Part shown: positions 1-6,178 of the stretch, in pieces
Layout of the letters: each line of letters opens with the position of its first letter
Numbering within the stretch: position 1 is the first letter of the stretch
Assembly: GCA_002733155.1 (NCBI GenBank)
Contig: NVUO01000012.1
Location: 14,260 to 21,460, forward strand
Length of the DNA stretch: 7,201 nucleotides
Source: Sulfurimonas sp.
GTDB lineage: Bacteria; Campylobacterota; Campylobacteria; Campylobacterales; Sulfurimonadaceae
Reading direction: 5' to 3'
Made by a program: the position numbers and the translations under genes
The notes under the pieces: generated by a model
What the model saw: the letters and a program-made list of their open reading frames with translations, nothing else
Databases searched by the model: none
What the model was told of the DNA's origin: nothing

Positions 1-287
1 TATATATGCAAAAAAATTGTTATACTTGTCATGGGATAAAACTAGAAGGTCTTCATAAGTATCCATATCTTGCAAATCGAGCTAAGGGATATATGACTTA
101 TAAACTAAAAAGATTCCGTTCAAAAATTTCTGACAACCAACAACAAGAGATGATGATAAGCTTTGCAATCAACTTAAGTGATGAAGATATAGATAATCTA
201 ACTGAGTATATGTATAATTATGTAGATGATATAGAGATTCAAAGGTATGATGATAGTTTTCAAACATATGGGGATGGTGGATCATGA
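1..287 (+). CDS. c-type cytochrome, class I, C-terminal part (5' end outside window)
   Basis: This is the 3' part of a monohaem cytochrome c that probably carries electrons in the periplasm. The haem-binding motif CYTCHG lies at bases 18-35. The pattern around it (CHG, a Pro-Tyr-Leu-Ala stretch, a Tyr-Met-x-Tyr-Lys-Leu helix, a Met-Met pair at bases 150-155, then LSDEDIDNLTEYM) fits the class I c553/c4-like fold. One of the paired Met residues is the likely distal haem ligand. The frame is open to the left edge (a Tyr codon precedes the first visible ATG at 6), and a periplasmic cytochrome needs a signal peptide, so the true start lies upstream. The tail is acidic and ends YGDGGS. The stop overlaps the lpxB start as ATGA, which suggests co-transcription. 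The electron donor and acceptor cannot be told. Confidence 0.85.
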   Translation, partial: YMQKNCYTCHGIKLEGLHKYPYLANRAKGYMTYKLKRFRSKISDNQQQEMMISFAINLSDEDIDNLTEYMYNYVDDIEIQRYDDSFQTYGDGGS

Positions 288-1342
288 AGCTTTTAGTATC
301 AGCCCTAGAGCATTCAGCAAATGTACATCTAAAATCTTTAAAACAATACCTTCATAATGATGTAGAGTTGATTGGTATTTTTGATAAAGATTTAGGTAAT
401 TCCATAGTTGATTTACGTGCCCTTGCTATTATGGGTTTTGTTGATGCTATCAAAAAACTACCATACTTTTTTAAGCTAAATTCTCAAATGCTCAACTTAG
501 CAGAAGATGCTGACAAGATTTTACTTATAGATAGTTCAGGTTTTAACCTGCCCCTTGCAAAAAAAATCAAAAAAAAATATCCAGATAAAGAGATTATTTA
601 TTATATATTACCTCAGGCTTGGGCATGGAAAGCCAAAAGAATCCCTGTACTAGAAAAAACTATAGACAAGTTAGCATCTATCTTACCATTTGAAAAAGAC
701 TATTATTCAAAGTCTGCGCCTATAACTTATGTGGGACATCCATTATTAGATACTATTAAAAACTTTAAAGAAGAACTAAATGAAGATATTAAAAAAGTAA
801 CTTTTATGCCAGGTAGCAGAAAAGGTGAAATTAAAAAACTTATGCCTATATTTAAAGACTTAAGAAAAAAATTAAATATACAGGCGAGTATAATAATTCC
901 AAAACATTTATCAGATGAAGACATAAAAAACTTATACGGTGATATATCTGATTTTGAATTACTTAATGATGCACATAAGACCTTATTAGAATCAGATTTT
1001 GCATTTATTTGTAGTGGTACAGCTACACTAGAAGCAGCCTTAATTGGAACTCCATTTATTTTAAGTTATATAGCTAAACCACTTGACTATTTTATCGCTA
1101 GTAGGCTTGTTAAATTAAGTCATATTGGTCTTAGTAATATTATGTTTACTAACTTTAATGATAGAGACTTACACCCTGAATTTATACAAGATGATGTTAA
1201 CGTTGAAAATCTTCTTGAATCTTTTCACAAGTATGACAGAAGTAAATTTTTAAGTGATTCAAAAGCACTACGTAGTTATTTAAAACATGGTAGTTCAAAA
1301 ACAGTAGCAGATATGATAAATTATAAAAAAGAATACGTATAA
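284..1342 (+). CDS. lpxB: Lipid-A-disaccharide synthase
   Basis: LpxB is a family GT19 glycosyltransferase. It joins UDP-2,3-diacylglucosamine to 2,3-diacylglucosamine 1-phosphate (lipid X), giving the lipid A disaccharide at the inner face of the cytoplasmic membrane. The protein has 352 residues, somewhat shorter than the E. coli enzyme (about 380). Visible family motifs are ALEHSANVHLK (8-18), LIDSSGFNLP (81-90), ILPQAWAWK (108-116), VGHPLLD (150-156), MPGSRKGEI (175-183) and the nucleotide-sugar-binding SGTATLEAALIGTPF (244-258), followed by the membrane-associating KPLDYFIASRL region. The N-terminal motif is the Campylobacterota form in place of the GEASGD of enterobacteria. The start ATG overlaps the cytochrome stop, with a weak purine-rich stretch (GGTGG, 276-280) before it. 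The stop overlaps the next start as TAATG. Two poly-A runs (559-566 and 569-577) encode Lys-rich residues. Confidence 0.95.
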   Translation: MKLLVSALEHSANVHLKSLKQYLHNDVELIGIFDKDLGNSIVDLRALAIMGFVDAIKKLPYFFKLNSQMLNLAEDADKILLIDSSGFNLPLAKKIKKKYPDKEIIYYILPQAWAWKAKRIPVLEKTIDKLASILPFEKDYYSKSAPITYVGHPLLDTIKNFKEELNEDIKKVTFMPGSRKGEIKKLMPIFKDLRKKLNIQASIIIPKHLSDEDIKNLYGDISDFELLNDAHKTLLESDFAFICSGTATLEAALIGTPFILSYIAKPLDYFIASRLVKLSHIGLSNIMFTNFNDRDLHPEFIQDDVNVENLLESFHKYDRSKFLSDSKALRSYLKHGSSKTVADMINYKKEYV

Positions 1343-2706
1343 TGAATTTTAGCATAAACTCTTTTGGAAAATTACTATCCCTACTAGTAGTAAGCATCTT
1401 TGTTATTTTTATATATTTATTAAATGACTTATTTAAGCAAAGTGAAGATTTAAAGCAGGTTGAAAAAAACAAATATTTAATGATTTTAAAGTCGGATGAG
1501 TTAAGACAAAGTTCAGATGATTTAACTAAATTTGCAAGGACATATGTAATTACATCTAATGTAGAATATAGAAATAATTATTATAAAATCTTAGATATAA
1601 GAAATGCTAAAATAGCTAGGCCATTACATTATAATAGAATTTATTGGGACTTACTAGAACCACTTAGGAGTCAAAGACATCCACTAAAAAACAAAAGCTC
1701 ACTACATTATGAAATGAAAAAACTTCCATATACAGAATCTCAATATAATTTACTACAACTTGCTCAAAATAATTCTGATGACCTAGTTTTTCTTGAGTTA
1801 AAAGCATTTAATGCTATGGATAATAATAAACAAGACTTAGCTATTAAATTACTTTATTCAAACGAGTACCACAAGGCAAAAGAAAAAATAATGTTACCTA
1901 TAGATAAATTTTTATTTTCCCTAGCTCGGCTTACCCAGAACCAAATAGATTCATATAATACTAAAATAGATAATTTATTTAGCCAAATTTTATTTTTAGT
2001 TATTTTTAGTTTGTTTATTTTTTCTTCATCTTTATTTGTACTTAGAAAAAAAGTGATGTTACCAATTTTATCTTTAACACGAGATATATTATCGTTTAAA
2101 ACAGGTAGTAATGAGATTGGAAATAAAAGCTTTTATGATGATGAGATAGGTATGATGTCTAAACAATTTTATTCTATGAAGAAAAAACTAGATGAAAAGT
2201 ATGAGACTGTAAAACAACTCTCACTTACAGATTCTTTAACTGGAATTAGAAATAGAAGATCATTTTTTGAAGTTGGTGAAGGTTATGTAAAACTAGCACT
2301 TAGAAGAAAAAAAGAACTATCATTAATAATGCTAGATATTGATTACTTTAAAAAGATAAATGATACATATGGTCATGTTATAGGTGATGAAATATTAAAA
2401 AAATTAACAAAGTTTATACAAATAAACCTAAGAGAAAGTGATATCTTTGCTAGATACGGGGGTGAAGAGTTTGTGGTTTTATTAGCTGATACTGATGCTA
2501 ATGGTGCCTTATTTGTAGCTCAAAAAATACGTTCAAATATTCAAGATACTCCATTTATAAATGAAGAGTATTTAATAAATATTACAGTAAGCATGGGTGT
2601 AAAACAACTTAAAGATGAAATATTATTAAGAGAGCTAATACGAAATGCAGATGAAGCCCTTTATAAAGCTAAAGAAAATGGTAGAAATAGAGTTGAATGT
2701 AACTAA
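1342..2706 (+). CDS. Membrane-anchored GGDEF diguanylate cyclase with periplasmic sensor region
   Basis: This protein probably makes cyclic di-GMP from two GTP in the cytoplasm in response to a periplasmic signal. Residues 9-29 form a first membrane helix, about 30-212 a periplasmic helical region, 215-235 a second membrane helix, and 236-285 a HAMP-like linker containing Pro241 and DEIG (267-270). The GGDEF domain follows: DSLTGIRNRR (297-306), metal ligand Asp332 in LDID, FKKINDTYGH (336-345), and the active-site GGEEF (373-377). The inhibitory I-site RESD (364-367) sits exactly five residues before GGEEF, so product feedback inhibition is likely. The sensor motif QSSDDLTKFARTYVITS (56-72) with RIYWDLL (99-105) resembles a periplasmic segment I remember from many bacterial GGDEF proteins and sensor kinases; its ligand is unknown to me. 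Its start overlaps the lpxB stop (TAATG), with only a weak AAGAA upstream, so translational coupling is likely. No EAL domain is present. Confidence 0.93.
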   Translation: MNFSINSFGKLLSLLVVSIFVIFIYLLNDLFKQSEDLKQVEKNKYLMILKSDELRQSSDDLTKFARTYVITSNVEYRNNYYKILDIRNAKIARPLHYNRIYWDLLEPLRSQRHPLKNKSSLHYEMKKLPYTESQYNLLQLAQNNSDDLVFLELKAFNAMDNNKQDLAIKLLYSNEYHKAKEKIMLPIDKFLFSLARLTQNQIDSYNTKIDNLFSQILFLVIFSLFIFSSSLFVLRKKVMLPILSLTRDILSFKTGSNEIGNKSFYDDEIGMMSKQFYSMKKKLDEKYETVKQLSLTDSLTGIRNRRSFFEVGEGYVKLALRRKKELSLIMLDIDYFKKINDTYGHVIGDEILKKLTKFIQINLRESDIFARYGGEEFVVLLADTDANGALFVAQKIRSNIQDTPFINEEYLINITVSMGVKQLKDEILLRELIRNADEALYKAKENGRNRVECN

Positions 2707-4488
2707 CTATTTAATACCATCTAAGTGTTTTAAAAACTCATCTGGTTCAATAAATCCAACTATAGTTTTAGATTTTTGAATCTTTAAATCTTCATTAAAA
2801 AATATCATTACTGGTGGTCCAAAAACACCATACTTTTTACTTAATTCTTTTTGCACTTGTGAATTTTCTGTAACATCAGCATTAACTAATACATATTCAC
2901 TTAGTTTAGCTATCACTCTTTTATCTTTATATGTAACCTCTTCTAGTTCCTTACAAGCTGTGCACCAAGCAGCAGAAAAATCTAGCATAATTTTTTTACC
3001 CTTATTATTTGCTAAAACTACATCTAATTCTTTTATTGATGTAACTTTTTCAAATTTTAAATGGCTTAATACTGCATTATTTGAAGATACAGTAACTGAT
3101 GATTTTAAAAAGCTTAATGGTTTTAGCATACTATTTGATCCACCAAGTACACCTATAAAAAGTGAAGTTGCATAAATAAATATAACCATAGCTATACTAC
3201 GTCTAAATATATGTGCCAAGGATTCAAATGCACCTAGATAAATTGAAAAACTAATACCTAATACTGCATATAAAAACATAATGATTTGAGCATCAACTAC
3301 ACGCTCTAACATCCAAATAGCTACGCCAAGCATCATAACACCAAAAATAGCAGAAACCATTGTCATCCATGGACCAGGTTTAGGCATAAACTTACCAGCG
3401 CTTACTCCAACAACTATAAGGGGTAGTCCCATACCAATACTCATGGAAAATAAAGCCATACCACCAAGTACAGCATCCCCTGTTTGACCTATATATACAA
3501 GCGCACCAGCTAATGGAGCTGCTACGCATGGCCCAACTATAAGTGCTGATAAAAAACCCATTATAGCTACACCTACAAAACCACTACGAGAAGAGTTTGA
3601 ACTAACTTTTGCAACCAAAGAATCTGGCAATTTTAACTCATAAAAACCGAACATACTCATAGCTAATGCTACAAAAACTCCAGAAAATGAATAAATAACC
3701 CATGGAGTTTGAAGGGCAGCTTGAAGGTTAGATCCAAAGAGTCCAGCCAATACACCAGCTATTGTATATGCAACTGCCATAGCTAATACATACACTATAG
3801 ATAAGGCTAAAGCTTTTTTAGTAGTAAGCCCCTCACCCTGAGAAATGATTACACCTGAAATAATAGGAATCATAGGAAATACACATGGAGTTAAAGCTAA
3901 CAATAAACCAAAACCTAAAAATGTTAATAATATAACTATTATACTTCCGGACTTAATAGTGTCAGCTATAACATCTGTTTCTGACAATTCATTCTCTTCA
4001 TTTATTGAATTTTGAGAAATTATATTTTTTAAATCTTTTTTTACATTTTCTTTAGTTTGAGCTAATTCAAGTTTAGAACTATCTATATTTAAAGTGAATT
4101 TTTTAGTATATGGCTCGTAACATAAACCTCTATTTGAACAACCTTGATAAGATACCTTTAATCCTATTGTTTTTATATCTGATAAATTAGAAATTTTATT
4201 TAAGTTTATTAAAAATGTAGGCGATGTAAGATACACCTTATCTCCATGATAATCTACATTTTTTGGCTTAACTATACTTGCTATACTAAATTCGCTAGGA
4301 TCTATAAGTTCTAGTTTTATAGAATCATCATATAGATATATCTCTTTAGCTATTCCTATTTTAACTTCTATTTGAGCCTTCTCATTGACTAAAGCACTTG
4401 GTTTAAAAGCTTCATCAGGCATCAAAAATTTTGGTTGGACAGCAAATACTGAAACTGCCAACAAAAAAAGTAAAACTATTTTTTTCAT
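2707..4488 (-). CDS. dsbD: Thiol:disulfide interchange protein DsbD (cytochrome c biogenesis / periplasmic reductant transporter)
   Basis: DsbD moves electrons from cytoplasmic thioredoxin across the inner membrane to periplasmic partners such as DsbC-like isomerases and the cytochrome c maturation thiol proteins. This 593-residue protein has all three modules. A signal peptide (1-17) leads into the N-terminal domain with the redox pair Cys117/Cys123 in YQGCSNRGLCYEP. The transmembrane domain (about 180-450) carries Cys202 in LTPCVFPMIP and Cys321 in GPCVAAPLAGA. The C-terminal thioredoxin domain (about 475-593) has the active site WCTAC (Cys509/Cys512) and the cis-Pro region GPPVMIFF (557-564). 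All six expected cysteines are present. A good ribosome site, AAGGAAG (complement of 4496-4502), lies 7 nt before the ATG. The gene is single, converges on the GGDEF gene with abutting stops, and diverges from the response regulator. Confidence 0.95.
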   Translation of the reverse strand: MKKIVLLFLLAVSVFAVQPKFLMPDEAFKPSALVNEKAQIEVKIGIAKEIYLYDDSIKLELIDPSEFSIASIVKPKNVDYHGDKVYLTSPTFLINLNKISNLSDIKTIGLKVSYQGCSNRGLCYEPYTKKFTLNIDSSKLELAQTKENVKKDLKNIISQNSINEENELSETDVIADTIKSGSIIVILLTFLGFGLLLALTPCVFPMIPIISGVIISQGEGLTTKKALALSIVYVLAMAVAYTIAGVLAGLFGSNLQAALQTPWVIYSFSGVFVALAMSMFGFYELKLPDSLVAKVSSNSSRSGFVGVAIMGFLSALIVGPCVAAPLAGALVYIGQTGDAVLGGMALFSMSIGMGLPLIVVGVSAGKFMPKPGPWMTMVSAIFGVMMLGVAIWMLERVVDAQIIMFLYAVLGISFSIYLGAFESLAHIFRRSIAMVIFIYATSLFIGVLGGSNSMLKPLSFLKSSVTVSSNNAVLSHLKFEKVTSIKELDVVLANNKGKKIMLDFSAAWCTACKELEEVTYKDKRVIAKLSEYVLVNADVTENSQVQKELSKKYGVFGPPVMIFFNEDLKIQKSKTIVGFIEPDEFLKHLDGIK

Positions 4489-4539
4489 TTTTATACTTCC
4501 TTAAGTTATTACATAAAACTACACGTAAATAATGTTTAA

Positions 4540-4566
4540 AATATTGTGTACTAAATACACATTATT
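4540..4566. promoter_or_regulatory. 27-bp near-perfect palindrome, candidate operator of dsbD
   Basis: The left arm AATATTGTGTA (4540-4550) and the right arm TACACATTATT (4556-4566) pair at 10 of 11 positions around the 5-base centre CTAAA. The inner six bases (TGTGTA/TACACA) match perfectly. The dyad overlaps the end of the dsbD -10 box and the expected transcription start, which is a classic position for a repressor dimer. The regulator is unknown. The element could alternatively act as a hairpin at the 5' end of the mRNA. Confidence 0.5.
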
Positions 4567-4572
4567 ATATCA
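4564..4572 (-). promoter_or_regulatory. Extended -10 promoter element for dsbD
   Basis: On the minus strand this reads TGATATAAT, that is, a consensus TATAAT (4564-4569) preceded by the TGn extension. The bases upstream are T/A-rich with no clear -35 box, as is common for sigma-70 promoters in Campylobacterota. Transcription would be expected to start near 4557, leaving a leader of roughly 70 nt before the dsbD ATG. This is inferred from sequence only. Confidence 0.6.
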
Positions 4573-4592
4573 AAATAAAAATTAATAAACAT

Positions 4593-4620
4593 TGTCTTTT
4601 TTTTATCATAATAGAAGACA
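4593..4620. repeat. Inverted repeat TGTCTT-N16-AAGACA
   Basis: TGTCTT (4593-4598) and AAGACA (4615-4620) form an inverted repeat separated by 16 bases that include a run of T. The spacing of the arm centres is 22 bp, close to two helical turns, which would suit a dimeric regulator. It lies about 27 bp upstream of the TATAAT box of the response regulator gene and upstream of the dsbD promoter, so it could serve either. The arms are short and the region is AT-rich, so chance is a real possibility. Confidence 0.25.
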
Positions 4621-4646
4621 TTAAAATAATATTAATATTTATTCGT

Positions 4647-4652
4647 TATAAT
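4647..4652 (+). promoter_or_regulatory. -10 box (TATAAT) for the response regulator gene
   Basis: A perfect TATAAT lies 28 bases before the ATG at 4681, with no recognisable -35 box. Expected transcription start is near 4659, giving a short leader of about 22 nt that includes the ribosome site AAGG (4671-4674, 6 nt before the ATG). In such AT-rich DNA a chance match is possible, but spacing and position fit well. Confidence 0.5.
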
Positions 4653-4680
4653 AATTATAAATATAATTTTAAGGTTATTT

Positions 4681-5649
4681 ATGTCAGAAATTGATACAAA
4701 TCTTACAAATGAATTCACAAAAAGTTTATCCCTATTATATGTAGAAGATGACTTAATTGTTCAAAAACAAACTAATAAATTTTTAAACTTATTATTTAAG
4801 TCAGTTGAAGTAGCCAATGATGGGAAAGAAGCATATCTAAAATATCAGGATAATAACTTTGATATTGTAATCACAGATATAAATATGCCAAATATGAATG
4901 GACTTGAGTTATCTAAAAAAATAAAAAAACTAAATCCTCAACAGGAAATAATTGTAACATCAGCTTACAATGATTCCGAACAACTTATTGAATTTATAAA
5001 CTTACATGTACGTCAATTTATGCTAAAACCAGTAGAAATCAATAATATGCTTTTAACCTTGTATACAGTAGCTAAATCTATAGTAAATGCTAAAGTTATA
5101 GAGGAATATAAAATTCAAATTGAAAAAAACAACCAAGAATTAAAAGAGAAAAATGAAGAACTTGAAAATGTAGTCAAAATTTTAGATACAAAATTATCAC
5201 AATTATCCATACATGATAAAACAAAGTATAAAGATACAAATTTAAAAAATATAAATAAGATACACTTAAATGAGCTTAAAGAGTTGGAATATAATATTAG
5301 TGGGACTATTACAATTGTAAGTTTATCTGAAAATATAAAATATAATAATATAAAAGTTCTAAGAAATTTATTTTTAGAATACTCAAATATTCTACTAAAT
5401 TATAAAGACTACAAACAACTCACTGAACAAATCAACGCCTTTGTAGAAGTTTTAAAAAATAAACCAGATAACTTTATAGAGCATATTCACAATACCTCAA
5501 TACTTCTGAAAAGTTTTATTTATGTACTTAGAATCTGGAGATATAACCTTGAAAATGGAAATGTTATTAAAGCATTTAAACTACATTCTTCTATGATAAA
5601 TGATATCGTCACCATAATTACCATAATTGAGGGTAAAAAAATGATATAA
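4681..5649 (+). CDS. Response regulator with receiver domain, coiled coil and unrecognised C-terminal domain
   Basis: The N-terminal part (about 14-135) is an intact CheY-like receiver. It has the acidic cluster Glu22-Asp23-Asp24 in LLYVEDD, the phospho-acceptor Asp66 in VITDINMPNMNG, the switch residue Ser94 in IIVTSAY, the aromatic Phe113, and Lys116 in LKP. It should therefore accept phosphate from a histidine kinase. Residues about 138-175 are rich in Glu, Lys and Leu and predict a coiled coil, hence probably a dimer. The last 120 or so residues look mostly helical and carry no motif I recognise: no GGDEF, EAL, HD-GYP, helix-turn-helix or histidine kinase domain. No cognate kinase is beside it in the window. 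The gene has its own likely promoter and ends 79 bases before the next start. The receiver assignment is firm; the output is unknown. Confidence 0.88.
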   Translation: MSEIDTNLTNEFTKSLSLLYVEDDLIVQKQTNKFLNLLFKSVEVANDGKEAYLKYQDNNFDIVITDINMPNMNGLELSKKIKKLNPQQEIIVTSAYNDSEQLIEFINLHVRQFMLKPVEINNMLLTLYTVAKSIVNAKVIEEYKIQIEKNNQELKEKNEELENVVKILDTKLSQLSIHDKTKYKDTNLKNINKIHLNELKELEYNISGTITIVSLSENIKYNNIKVLRNLFLEYSNILLNYKDYKQLTEQINAFVEVLKNKPDNFIEHIHNTSILLKSFIYVLRIWRYNLENGNVIKAFKLHSSMINDIVTIITIIEGKKMI

Positions 5650-5728
5650 AATCAGATAAGAAAGTTGAAATATTTAAATAGTTTTATTTTTAAGTATCTT
5701 ATTATAAATATTGTCTTACTCTGTACTC
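5650..5728 (+). promoter_or_regulatory. Short intergenic region with possible -10 box for the BFD-like gene
   Basis: These 79 AT-rich bases separate the response regulator stop from the BFD-like start. A TATAAA at 5704-5709 could be a -10 box, with transcription starting near 5716 and so only about a dozen leader bases before the ATG at 5729. No Shine-Dalgarno-like sequence is visible. A TATTTAAATA palindrome (about 5670-5679) and an ATAAGA/TCTTAT pair (5656-5661, 5697-5702) are present but weak. No convincing terminator is seen. Confidence 0.3.
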
Positions 5729-5950
5729 ATGATTGATTTAGATACAGATATATGTGTATGTAATTCTTTAAGTGTAAAAGATATTGCAAAATGCATAAAA
5801 GAAAACAACATAGAGACTCTTGATGAGTTGTTAGAAAACAAGGTCTGCCCAGTTGGAGATAAATGTATAGCATGCAAAGATGAAGGGTATAATAATGATG
5901 GGCTAAACCTACCTTTAGTTTTATTAATGGTCAAAAAAAAGATGGCTTAA
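5729..5950 (+). CDS. Small BFD-like [2Fe-2S]-binding protein
   Basis: This 73-residue protein resembles bacterioferritin-associated ferredoxin (Bfd) and the BFD-like domains of nitrite reductases and NifU-type proteins. The expected cluster ligands are Cys9 and Cys11 (ICVCNSLSVKDIAK) and Cys46 and Cys49 (KCIAC). The middle (16-36) forms the helix-rich part with TLDELLE. In E. coli, Bfd reduces bacterioferritin to release iron, but no bacterioferritin gene is in this window, so that role should not be assumed. Cys22 and Cys40 are extra cysteines, and the segment CPVGDKCIAC replaces the usual Cys-Gly-x-Cys. I chose ATG 5729. An in-frame TTG at 5711 would add six residues (MSYSVL), but neither start has a ribosome site. 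The gene ends 3 bases from the convergent hypothetical gene. An A8 run lies near its 3' end (5933-5940). Confidence 0.75.
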   Translation: MIDLDTDICVCNSLSVKDIAKCIKENNIETLDELLENKVCPVGDKCIACKDEGYNNDGLNLPLVLLMVKKKMA

Positions 5951-5953
5951 AAG

Positions 5954-6172
5954 CTACTTATTTTTATGAATAATAAAAAGGTGCAAATAACCATAATATT
6001 TTATAAGTTTAATATTTTTTTCCAAATCCATATCTTTTTGTAAGTCTAAAAAAAATATATTTAATTCATTTTCATCTAAATCACCAACATATTTATAATC
6101 ACTATGTTCTTCACAATTAAGTCGTATAAGACGGTGGCTTTTAGTATTTGTATCTTGTATCCATATTTTCAT
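5954..6172 (-). CDS. Hypothetical protein, 72 residues
   Basis: I do not recognise this protein. It begins MKIWIQDTNTKSHRLIRLN and contains YKYVGDLDENELNIFFLDLQ, followed by an amphipathic or hydrophobic end with YYGYLHLFIIHKNK. It has no signal peptide, no transmembrane helix of clear length and only one Cys, and looks like a small soluble protein with mixed strand and helix. Support for it being real is that it fills a gap that would otherwise be about 350 bases, begins just downstream of a TATAAT box, and stops 3 bases from the convergent BFD-like gene. Against it, it is short, has no ribosome site, and AT-rich DNA can yield such frames by chance. Confidence 0.5.
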   Translation of the reverse strand: MKIWIQDTNTKSHRLIRLNCEEHSDYKYVGDLDENELNIFFLDLQKDMDLEKNIKLIKYYGYLHLFIIHKNK

Positions 6173-6178
6173 ATTCGA

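Larger units (their letters stand above)
4489..4680. promoter_or_regulatory. Divergent intergenic region between dsbD and the response regulator gene
   Basis: This 192-base, strongly AT-rich gap holds the promoters for both flanking genes. Read from left to right it contains the dsbD ribosome site, a 27-bp palindrome, the minus-strand dsbD -10 box, a TGTCTT/AAGACA dyad, a plus-strand TATAAT box and the response regulator ribosome site. I see no small open reading frame of note and no structured RNA gene in it. Confidence 0.8.

Noticed and set aside
6..8. ATG at 6 as the true start of the cytochrome gene
   Set aside because: It lies four codons before the CxxCH motif and leaves no signal peptide; the frame is open to the window edge, so the gene begins upstream.
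727..924. Minus-strand open frame of 65 codons within lpxB
   Set aside because: It is antisense to a firmly identified gene and has the Phe/Ser/Ile-rich make-up of a shadow of AT-rich Lys-coding sequence.
1197..1472. Minus-strand open frame of 91 codons across the lpxB/GGDEF join
   Set aside because: It is a shadow of two real overlapping genes, with no ribosome site or recognisable motif.
2960..3175. Plus-strand open frame of 71 codons inside dsbD
   Set aside because: It is antisense to the thioredoxin domain and linker coding region of dsbD, with no recognisable motif.
5650..5702. Intrinsic terminator after the response regulator gene
   Set aside because: The inverted repeats are short, AT-only and not followed by a clean T run at the right distance.
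5711..5728. TTG at 5711 as the start of the BFD-like gene
   Set aside because: It has no ribosome site and is a rarer start codon; the ATG at 5729 gives an N-terminus close to the first cluster ligands, as usual for the family. It is not fully excluded.
5716..5934. Minus-strand open frame of 72 codons opposite the BFD-like gene
   Set aside because: The plus strand encodes a recognisable cysteine pattern; this frame is its shadow.
5943..5980. Bidirectional terminator between the convergent BFD-like and hypothetical genes
   Set aside because: GCTTAAAAGC would leave only a two-base loop, and the following ATTTTT/AATAAAAAG pairing is weak and AT-only, so a stable hairpin is not supported.
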